Source of the DNA: Lachnospiraceae bacterium
GTDB taxonomy: Bacteria > Bacillota > Clostridia > Lachnospirales > Lachnospiraceae
Assembly (NCBI GenBank): GCA_031285465.1
Contig: JAITWD010000300.1
Span: 1-11,394, forward strand
Direction of reading: 5' to 3'
Length of the DNA: 11,394 bases
Below the pieces are notes generated by a model. The model saw only the letters and a list, made by a program, of their open reading frames with translations, was not told the DNA's origin and made no database searches. The translations under genes and the position numbers were made by a program. Shown here piece by piece: positions 6,399 through 11,394 of the stretch; position 1 is the first letter of the stretch; each line of letters starts with the position of its first letter.

Positions 6399-6484
6399 GG
6401 GAAGGTAATAAATAGTTACATAAAAATAAAAAATCAGGAATATGGGAAGGAAGATAGTAAATAGTTTTGCAAAAAGCAGGAATA
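6399..6484 (+). repeat. imperfect duplication in the amylase leader
   Basis: Segment 6399-6442 and segment 6444-6484 share order and wording: both begin GGGAAGG, contain TAAATAGTT in the middle and end CAGGAATA, with small indels between. The first follows a Shine-Dalgarno-like ATGAGGAGGGG (6391-6401) that has no start codon behind it; the second runs into the real ribosome binding site. Confidence 0.5.
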
Positions 6485-6501
6485 GAAGAGGAGAATAAGA
6501 A

Positions 6502-7812
6502 ATGTGGGCTTTTGAAAGTGTATTTTATCAGATTTATCCGTTGGGATTTTGTGGTGCGCCATTTGATAATGACGGGGTGACGGTTTCGCGTATTAATAAA
6601 GTGGTGGACTGGATACCGCACATGAAGTCGCTCGGAATCGGAGCGATATATTTTTCACCGATTTTTGAATCGGATACCCATGGATACAATACCCGTGATT
6701 ATCAGGCGATTGATTGCCGATTGGGAACCAATGAAGATTTTAAGGCGGTTTGCGCAGAGCTTCATGACAATGGTATCAAGGTGGTCCTGGATGGTGTATT
6801 TAACCATGTCGGTCGTGGTTTCTACCAGTTTCAGGATGTATTGCGCAATCGGGAGAATTCAAAATATTTACATTGGTTTAATATAAATCTTGGGGGGAAT
6901 TCCAATTATAATGACGGTCTGTGGTATGAAGGCTGGGAGGGGCATTATGATCTGGTAAAACTAAATCTACGCAACCCTGAGGTGGTAGCCCATATTCTGG
7001 AAGCGGTACGGATGTGGGTGGAGGAATTTGCGATCGATGGGTTGCGTCTGGATGTGGCCTATTGCCTGGAACCAGATTTCTTAAAGCAATTACGTACCTT
7101 TACCGAGGGCTTAAAACCGGATTTCTATCTGTTGGGTGAGATGTTACATGGTGATTATACAAGGATGGTCAACTACGAGATGCTTCATTCAGCGACCAAT
7201 TACGAATGCTACAAGGGTTTGTACTCCAGCTTTAACAGCCAGAATATGTTTGAGATCATCCATTCGCTTAACCGTCAGTTTGGACCGGAGAACTGGACCC
7301 TTTATAAAGGGCTTCATATGTTCTCCTTCGTAGACAACCATGATGTGACAAGGATAGCCAGTAATATTACCAACGAGAACCATCTGCCACTGGTGTATGC
7401 GCTCATGTTCGGAATGCCGGGTATTCCGTGTGTTTACTATGGCAGCGAATGGGGGGCAAAGGCATCGAAGAGCGAGGGTGATCCCGCTTTGCGTGCATCC
7501 TTTGATGAGCCGGTATTCAATGGATTAAGTAAGTATATTGCCCAATTGTCGGCAGCAAAGAGCGGTTCACGTGCTCTTAACTATGGCGGTTTCCGTTCGG
7601 TAGTACTGACCGGACAGCAGTGTATCTTCGAGCGAGCGACCGACGGGGAGCGGGTACTGGTGGCGATCAATATGGCCGATAGCGCTTATACTGCCCACTT
7701 TGATGCCGGCTGTGGTATGGCGATCGATCTGATCACCGGTGAGAAATTTGACTTTGGCGGTGGCAGTAGATTAGAGCCCTACCGGGCTTATTTCCTTAAA
7801 ATGGAGAAATAG
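6502..7812 (+). CDS. cytoplasmic GH13 alpha-amylase family glycoside hydrolase
   Basis: A 436-residue enzyme of the alpha-amylase family (GH13), acting on alpha-glucosidic bonds of starch-derived glucans; short maltodextrins taken into the cell are the likely substrate. The four GH13 regions are in order: DGVFNH (97-102), GLRLDVA with nucleophile D184, LLGE with acid/base E213, and FVDNHD with transition-state D281. The usual GYNTRDY segment (61-67) is present. There is no signal peptide: the protein starts MWAFESVFYQIYPLGF, directly at the first strand of the barrel, so it stays in the cytoplasm and has no N-terminal carbohydrate-binding domain. It could be a maltogenic amylase, cyclomaltodextrinase or maltodextrin glucosidase; the sequence does not decide. 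The ribosome binding site AGAGGAG (6487-6493) lies 8 nt before the ATG. It has its own promoter and terminator and no sugar-transport neighbours. Confidence 0.9.
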   Translation: MWAFESVFYQIYPLGFCGAPFDNDGVTVSRINKVVDWIPHMKSLGIGAIYFSPIFESDTHGYNTRDYQAIDCRLGTNEDFKAVCAELHDNGIKVVLDGVFNHVGRGFYQFQDVLRNRENSKYLHWFNINLGGNSNYNDGLWYEGWEGHYDLVKLNLRNPEVVAHILEAVRMWVEEFAIDGLRLDVAYCLEPDFLKQLRTFTEGLKPDFYLLGEMLHGDYTRMVNYEMLHSATNYECYKGLYSSFNSQNMFEIIHSLNRQFGPENWTLYKGLHMFSFVDNHDVTRIASNITNENHLPLVYALMFGMPGIPCVYYGSEWGAKASKSEGDPALRASFDEPVFNGLSKYIAQLSAAKSGSRALNYGGFRSVVLTGQQCIFERATDGERVLVAINMADSAYTAHFDAGCGMAIDLITGEKFDFGGGSRLEPYRAYFLKMEK

Positions 7813-7966
7813 TTTTTTATTTCTATTAAAACCGTCAAAAAATGGCGGAGGTCTGATCATCAATCAGCCCGGCAGGACAATCTAAAAAGGCCATTCATTA
7901 TGTCGTTGCAGACCATATAGTGTGGGCAAATAGTCAGCAGGCAGTATTCTGTAAAGATCTACCATA

Positions 7967-8012
7967 AAATCAAACTCCCCTTTCGGCATTGCTGTAAGGG
8001 GAGTTTTGATTT
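7967..8012 (+). terminator. strong terminator hairpin after the amylase gene
   Basis: AAATCAAACTCCCCTT (7967-7982) pairs with AAGGGGAGTTTTGATTT (7996-8012) over 16 bp with a single bulged T at 8007 and a 13-nt loop. The stem lies 154 bp after the amylase stop. The A-rich left arm and T-rich right arm would let it work in both directions. Its last two bases are the first two of the -35 element of the next promoter. Confidence 0.75.
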
Positions 8013-8039
8013 GACAAAATGCCATAATAATTCTATTCT
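8011..8039 (+). promoter_or_regulatory. promoter of the response regulator gene
   Basis: A perfect -35 TTGACA (8011-8016) is followed after 17 bp by TATTCT (8034-8039). The start should fall near 8046, leaving a leader of about 52 nt before the ATG at 8098. The leader includes the hairpin at 8069-8083. Confidence 0.72.
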
Positions 8040-8068
8040 ATATCCAATGACCAATGATTGATTTTAAA

Positions 8069-8083
8069 TGCGGCAAAGCCGCA
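8069..8083 (+). other. small hairpin beside the regulator ribosome binding site
   Basis: TGCGGC and GCCGCA are perfect 6-bp arms with an AAA loop. The hairpin ends 14 nt before the start codon of the response regulator, directly upstream of its weak GGGAATGAAG binding site (8087-8096), so it may influence ribosome access. No T-run follows. Confidence 0.45.
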
Positions 8084-8097
8084 GATGGGAATGAAGT

Positions 8098-8778
8098 ATG
8101 AATATTTTGATATTGGAAGACGACAGTGCCCTGTGCCGTGGTATCGCCCTTGCCCTTGCCGCCGACGACCGGCAGTTTATCCTTTGTACAAGCCTAAAGG
8201 AAGCCAGAGAACAGTTGAACATCAGTATTGTTGACGGCTACATTTTGGATATTAACCTGCCGGACGGTTCCGGTCTTAACTTTTGTGCCGAATTGCGCGC
8301 GGCCGGCTATCGTACCCCCATCCTCTTGTTGACCGCTAATGATACTGAACTGGATATTGTCGCGGGGCTTCAGACCGGTGCCGACGACTATGTTACCAAA
8401 CCCTTTTCGCTGGCGGTGCTCAGGGCGCGGGTGGATACCATGTTACGGCGCCATTCACAGCCCAAGATGATGGTTGATAACCACGGCTTTCTGTTTGACT
8501 TTGAACATATGTACTTTGAAAAACAGCACCATCCGGTTGAACTTACCAAAACCGAAGCGCGATTATTGCGACTGCTCTATGTCAATAAAGGGCAGACCAT
8601 GACCAGAGAGCAGCTCCTTGCCCACATCTGGCCGGACGGTGCCGATTATGTTGATGAAAACGCCCTCTCGGTCTCGGTCCGGCGACTGCGTGCCAAATTG
8701 GAGACCGATCCGTCCGACCCACAGTTTATTAAGACCATTCATGGTATCGGCTACAAATGGATGGTGGGAAGTGTGTAA
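8098..8778 (+). CDS. OmpR/PhoB-family response regulator
   Basis: A 226-residue two-domain DNA-binding regulator. The receiver domain (about 1-115) has the acidic pocket E7-D8-D9, phosphate-accepting D51 (YILDINLPDG), T79 and K101 (KPFS). The winged-helix domain (about 128-224) shows ELTKTEARLL, then the recognition region NALSVSVRRLRAKLE and the closing IKTIHGIGYKW. Length and layout are normal for the family. Phosphorylation by the kinase encoded downstream would activate binding, most likely at the promoter of the ABC transporter genes, as in BceR- and VanR-type systems. The start has a modest binding site (GGGAATGAAG) and a hairpin before it. The last codons (GSV-stop) coincide with a 15-bp sequence repeated exactly 124 bp downstream. 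The 227-bp gap to the kinase is large for a regulator-kinase pair, which usually overlap or nearly touch. Confidence 0.92.
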   Translation: MNILILEDDSALCRGIALALAADDRQFILCTSLKEAREQLNISIVDGYILDINLPDGSGLNFCAELRAAGYRTPILLLTANDTELDIVAGLQTGADDYVTKPFSLAVLRARVDTMLRRHSQPKMMVDNHGFLFDFEHMYFEKQHHPVELTKTEARLLRLLYVNKGQTMTREQLLAHIWPDGADYVDENALSVSVRRLRAKLETDPSDPQFIKTIHGIGYKWMVGSV

Positions 8779-8905
8779 AGTAATTCTAAGTCTCCGAAGT
8801 ACGGAGACTAAGAATTACTAAATTACACACTGAAGAACGACTAAAGTCGTTCTTCTTACGTATTGTTTGTGCCACTGAAGTGGCATGTTCGGAAGTGTGT
8901 AAAGT
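8767..8905. repeat. hairpin array bounded by 15-bp direct repeats
   Basis: GGAAGTGTGTAAAGT occurs at 8767-8781, where it includes the regulator's stop codon, and again at 8891-8905. The DNA between is almost all hairpin. H1: outer arms 8770-8778/8823-8831, inner arms 8780-8796/8802-8818 with one mismatch. H2: GAAGAACGACT/AGTCGTTCTTC (8832-8842/8845-8855, perfect). H3: TGCCACT/AGTGGCA (8870-8876/8879-8885, perfect). The stems differ but the centres are alike (CCGAAGTACGG, GACTAAAGTC, CACTGAAGTG). There is no open frame and no T-run. It looks like a small inserted palindromic element or an RNA-level control region. Confidence 0.7.
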
Positions 8906-8952
8906 TATTGTTGAGTAGGTGGGTGCATTTATGGCGTAGGCCGTAAGAACAG

Positions 8953-8991
8953 GTTTAATAAGGAGTGAAAATAATTTCACTAGGATTAAAC
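8953..8991 (+). other. two-part hairpin abutting the kinase ribosome binding site
   Basis: Outer arms GTTTAAT/ATTAAAC (8953-8959/8985-8991) enclose a small internal loop (AAGG/AGG) and inner arms AGTGAAA/TTTCACT (8964-8970/8975-8981) with an ATAA loop. The 3' base of the outer arm is immediately followed by AGGAG (8992-8996), the kinase ribosome binding site. An AAGGAGTG sequence (8960-8967) inside the hairpin has no start codon after it. Confidence 0.55.
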
Positions 8992-9005
8992 AGGAGAAGG
9001 ACAGG

Positions 9006-9878
9006 ATGAACATTGGGTGGATCTTCAATAATAAACTACTTAAGCGACTGGATGGTATGTTAGACGATGCGCTGGCAGGAACCTTTAAAGCAGAGTCATA
9101 CGACGAGCAGCTAATTTCCAAAATCGAATCGAAAATGAGTACCTTTTTGGAGCGTTCACGCCTCCGCCGTGAGCACATTGAGACCGAGCAGGAACGGGTG
9201 CACACCTTGATCAGCGATATTTCCCACCAGACCAAAACGCCGATCGCTAACATATCGCTTTACTGCGGACTACTGGCGGAACAGTCTCTTACCGATGACC
9301 AGACCCATCTGGCCGGACAGATCGCCAATAATGCCAACAAGCTGGATTTTCTGATCAAAGCGCTGGTAAAAACATCGCGCCTGGAAAGTGGCATTATTGC
9401 CATCAAACCGGTTGCCGGAAGTGTCACAGCGATGATCGACCAGGCTATCGCGGAAGGTCTTGGCCACGCATCGGGTAAACACATCAAACTTTCTTTTACA
9501 CCCTGTGAGGAGACTATCGTTGCGATGATGGATGTCCGGTGGTGCACCGAGGCGCTCCTCAATATTATCGATAATGCTATAAAATATACCCCCCAAAATG
9601 GTAAGGTGGACATAAAGGTTACCGAATACGAAATGTTCGTGCGGATTGATGTTAGTGATACCGGACGTGGTATCCGCGAAGAGGACCTGCCGAAGGTATT
9701 TGAGCGTTTTTGGCGGGCGGCAGAATCGGCCGATCAGCCGGGGGTCGGTGTCGGACTTTACCTGGCACGGGAAATCGTCATCGCCTGCGGCGGCTATATC
9801 AAAGTTGCTTCTTTGAGAGGGAACGGTTCGGTTTTTTCGCTGTTTCTTGCCCGTCCCTACTCAGAAAATACTGATTAA
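9006..9878 (+). CDS. membrane-segment-free sensor histidine kinase
   Basis: A 290-residue histidine kinase that should phosphorylate the preceding response regulator. The dimerisation/H-box is LISDISHQTKTPIANISLY with phospho-acceptor H74. The ATPase domain has the N-box (N186, N190 in LLNIIDNAIKY), the D/G1 box DTGRG from D218, a conserved FERFWRA, and the G2 box GVGVGLYLA (246-254). The N-terminus (MNIGWIFNNKLLKRLDGMLDDALAG) is an amphipathic or charged segment; I see no transmembrane helix and no periplasmic sensing loop. Input must come from another protein, plausibly the ABC transporter encoded downstream, as in Bce-type modules. The start at 9006 has AGGAG (8992-8996) 9 nt before it; a TAG in the same frame at 8937-8939 excludes any long N-terminal extension. 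A hairpin surrounds the stop codon and a terminator follows. Confidence 0.9.
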   Translation: MNIGWIFNNKLLKRLDGMLDDALAGTFKAESYDEQLISKIESKMSTFLERSRLRREHIETEQERVHTLISDISHQTKTPIANISLYCGLLAEQSLTDDQTHLAGQIANNANKLDFLIKALVKTSRLESGIIAIKPVAGSVTAMIDQAIAEGLGHASGKHIKLSFTPCEETIVAMMDVRWCTEALLNIIDNAIKYTPQNGKVDIKVTEYEMFVRIDVSDTGRGIREEDLPKVFERFWRAAESADQPGVGVGLYLAREIVIACGGYIKVASLRGNGSVFSLFLARPYSENTD

Positions 9879-10076
9879 ATCAGCATTTCTCTAAAAAACG
9901 ACCTTCTTAGGCCTCTTAGAAGGTCGTTTTACGTTTTCTTTCAGTATTGAAAGATTACCGAAAGAATGGCGAAAGCTTCAGCGGATATACTTGACTTAGA
10001 GTAAAGAAGGTGTTGTGTCGATAATTTGGTCGGTCAATCACAGAACTGATTTTGCTGATGAGGAGGGATAATATTC
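9879..10076. promoter_or_regulatory. transporter upstream region, probable response-regulator target
   Basis: This 198-bp gap holds the kinase terminator and then the inverted repeat TCTTTCA-GTAT-TGAAAGA (9937-9954). A TTGACT at 9991-9996 could be a -35 element, but no good -10 lies 16-18 bp away; the nearest, GATAAT (10020-10025), is 23 bp off. A promoter that is poor without an activator fits control by the response regulator, but I could not identify its binding repeats with confidence. Confidence 0.35.
9895..9930 (+). terminator. terminator after the kinase gene
   Basis: AAAACGACCTTCT (9895-9907) and AGAAGGTCGTTTT (9918-9930) form a perfect 13-bp stem with a 10-nt loop, ending in four Ts with a T-rich tail (ACGTTTTCTTT). 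It should end the regulator-kinase transcript and, being symmetric, may also act on the opposite strand. The transporter genes would then need their own promoter. Confidence 0.82.
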
Positions 10077-10763
10077 ATGAGCGTTCTAAAAACAATTGAT
10101 TTAAAAAAGCATTACGATACAGGGGCGGTGGTCAAGGCGGTGGACGGCATCAATCTGGCGGTGGAATCGGGGGAATTTGTCTCCATCGTAGGTAGCTCCG
10201 GCAGCGGCAAATCGACCCTGTTACATCTATTGGGCGGTCTTGACCGACCGTCGTCTGGTCGGGTGGAAATAGGCGGTAAGGACATCTTCAATATGAAGGA
10301 GGATGAACTTACCATTTTTCGTCGTCGGTCAATCGGCTTCGTCTTTCAAAGTTATAACCTGATCCCGGTTCTAAGTGTGATGGACAATATTTTATTGCCC
10401 ATCCGGCTGGATGGCAACAAGGTGGATATGGTTCATGTTGACCGTGTTATCAAAGCGCTTGGACTTACCGAGAAACGGACCAGTATGCCCGATCAACTGT
10501 CCGGCGGACAGCAACAGCGGGTGGCGATCGCCCGTGCCCTTGCCAGTAAGCCGACCATCATCCTTGCCGATGAGCCGACCGGTAACCTGGACAGCAAAAC
10601 CGGTATGGATGTGATGGGATTGCTGAAGGTGGGTAACGAACAATTTGCCCAAACCATTGTCCTGATCACCCATAACCCGGAAATAGCCCAGATGGGAAGC
10701 CGGATCATCCGCATCGAAGACGGTCAGATCGTCGGTAGTGCCGGCAGTAATGGAGGTGTTTGA
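10077..10763 (+). CDS. MacB/LolD-type ABC transporter ATP-binding protein
   Basis: A 228-residue cytoplasmic ATPase that powers the FtsX-like permease encoded next. Walker A GSSGSGKST (39-47), Q-loop Q91 (FVFQSYNL), signature LSGGQ (141-145), Walker B IILADE with catalytic E166, the D-loop GNLDS, and switch H199 (ITHN) are all present and intact. The string LADEPTGNLDS and the HLLGGLDRPSSG segment are characteristic of the LolD/MacB/BceA group. Length is normal for the group, with only a short tail after the switch region. The ribosome binding site AGGAGGG (10061-10067) is strong, 9 nt before the ATG. The stop codon is one base before the permease start, so the two are translated together. 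Likely regulated by the upstream response regulator; transported compound unknown, with peptide or lipid-directed antibiotic defence the most common role for this arrangement. Confidence 0.93.
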   Translation: MSVLKTIDLKKHYDTGAVVKAVDGINLAVESGEFVSIVGSSGSGKSTLLHLLGGLDRPSSGRVEIGGKDIFNMKEDELTIFRRRSIGFVFQSYNLIPVLSVMDNILLPIRLDGNKVDMVHVDRVIKALGLTEKRTSMPDQLSGGQQQRVAIARALASKPTIILADEPTGNLDSKTGMDVMGLLKVGNEQFAQTIVLITHNPEIAQMGSRIIRIEDGQIVGSAGSNGGV

Positions 10764-10764
10764 A

Positions 10765-11394
10765 ATGGATAGCACCGCACGCCAGTCAATTCGTCAATTG
10801 AGCATCAGGAGTATGCTCGCGTCAAGGAGCAGGAGTATTATTTCCCTGCTTGCCATTATTCTGACCACACTATTGTTTACCGCCCTTTTCACCATCGCCT
10901 TGTCGATCAATCACTCCTTCCAACAGGCCAATTTCATGATGGTAGGGGGCTATTCTCATGGCGGCTTTAAGAATATGACCTATGAGCAGGCGATGGAGCT
11001 ATGCGATGACCCGCGGATCAAAGAATATGGTCTGCGCCTTTTTGTCGGCATTCCCGAGAAGGCACCCTTTAACAAGTCGCAGGTGGAGGTCAGCTATTGT
11101 AATGAAAATAGCGCTAAGTGGATGTATCTTGAGCCGTCAATCGGTGCCTTTCCTGCCGAAGGGACAAATGAAGCTGCTACCGATAAGAAGGTGCTTGACC
11201 GCCTGGGGATCGAACCGCGGATCGGTAGCGAATTTACCTTAACCTTCGATGTAGATGGGCAGGAAACCACCGAAACCTTTGTCCTGTCCGGCTGGTGGGA
11301 GAGCGATGAAATAATTCCTGCAAGTCATGTGCTTATCCCGGAAAGTCGGGCACAAGAGATATTTAGCCAGCTGGGTACAAAGGGAAAGAATGGC
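10765..11394 (+). CDS. FtsX-like ABC transporter permease, N-terminal part
   Basis: 210 codons are present before the window ends, with no stop. The start ATG has GGAGGTG (10752-10758) 6 nt upstream and follows the ATPase stop by one base. After a short basic cytoplasmic segment (RQLSIRSMLASRSRS) comes one hydrophobic helix (about residues 25-48, IISLLAIILTTLLFTALFTI). It is followed by a long polar domain expected outside the membrane (YSHGGFKNMTYEQAMELCDD onward). One N-terminal helix followed by a large extracytoplasmic domain is the MacB/FtsX-like permease topology; the remaining helices would lie beyond the window. Members of this kind are commonly 650-900 residues. It should act with the preceding ATPase; what it moves or senses cannot be told from this part. 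Confidence 0.85.
   Translation, partial: MDSTARQSIRQLSIRSMLASRSRSIISLLAIILTTLLFTALFTIALSINHSFQQANFMMVGGYSHGGFKNMTYEQAMELCDDPRIKEYGLRLFVGIPEKAPFNKSQVEVSYCNENSAKWMYLEPSIGAFPAEGTNEAATDKKVLDRLGIEPRIGSEFTLTFDVDGQETTETFVLSGWWESDEIIPASHVLIPESRAQEIFSQLGTKGKNG

Larger units (their letters stand above)
5890..6501. other. 612-bp intergenic region with DnaA boxes and amylase leader
   Basis: I find no supported gene on either strand; the open frames on the minus strand lack recognisable proteins. The left half holds two perfect DnaA boxes (5989-5997 and 6148-6156) around a G-rich stretch (6062-6087). The right half has the promoter (6310-6337), the early-transcript repeats and the duplicated purine-rich leader of the amylase gene. 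Confidence 0.7.

Noticed and set aside
8767..8905. Considered as an insertion sequence or CRISPR fragment
   Set aside because: There is no transposase frame, and the hairpins are not evenly spaced identical repeats with spacers.
8786..9253. 155-codon open frame on the minus strand over the hairpin array and kinase start
   Set aside because: Most of it is antisense to the well-supported kinase, the translation is low-complexity (Ser/Arg/Leu), and it crosses several hairpins. It is a shadow frame.

Overview
The window looks like a chromosomal segment of an anaerobic, low-to-mid GC Gram-positive bacterium (Bacillota, Clostridia; Lachnospiraceae or a relative is my best guess). This rests on strong AGGAGG-type ribosome binding sites, a Bacillus/Clostridium-type LexA box, the paired radical-SAM/DUF4130 DNA-repair genes, an HPr-like protein, and the response regulator / kinase / MacB-type transporter layout. 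No rRNA, tRNA, CRISPR array, insertion sequence or phage gene was seen.

Region 1 (1-231) is the 3' end of a flavodoxin-like NAD(P)H-dependent oxidoreductase gene and its terminator. Region 2 (310-5907) is a DNA-repair block. A sigma-A promoter whose spacer holds a near-consensus LexA box drives a radical SAM repair protein and its DUF4130 partner. A 408-bp A-rich gap follows, then a small HPr-like protein lacking the phosphocarrier histidine. The block ends with a large protein that joins a RecB/Cas4-type nuclease domain to a DinG/XPD-type iron-sulfur helicase. Region 3 (5890-6501) is non-coding and carries two perfect DnaA boxes, then an extended -10 promoter and a repetitive leader for the next gene.

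Region 4 (6502-8012) is a cytoplasmic GH13 alpha-amylase family enzyme with a strong terminator. Region 5 (8011-11394, continuing past the window) is a sensory/transport cluster: OmpR-type response regulator, a histidine kinase with no membrane segment, a MacB/LolD-type ABC ATPase, and the start of its FtsX-like permease. This is the general layout of transporter-coupled two-component systems that respond to antimicrobial peptides or cell-envelope stress; the actual signal and substrate cannot be read from the sequence.

The most unusual structure is the 227-bp spacer between regulator and kinase. It holds four consecutive hairpins. Three of them, with variable stems and similar AAGT-containing centres, sit between exact 15-bp direct repeats, the first of which includes the regulator's stop codon. 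A fourth abuts the kinase ribosome binding site. One arm can pair with either of two identical sequences, so mutually exclusive RNA folds are possible. Other points of note are the paired DnaA boxes, helically phased A-tracts after the DUF4130 gene, and the SOS box.
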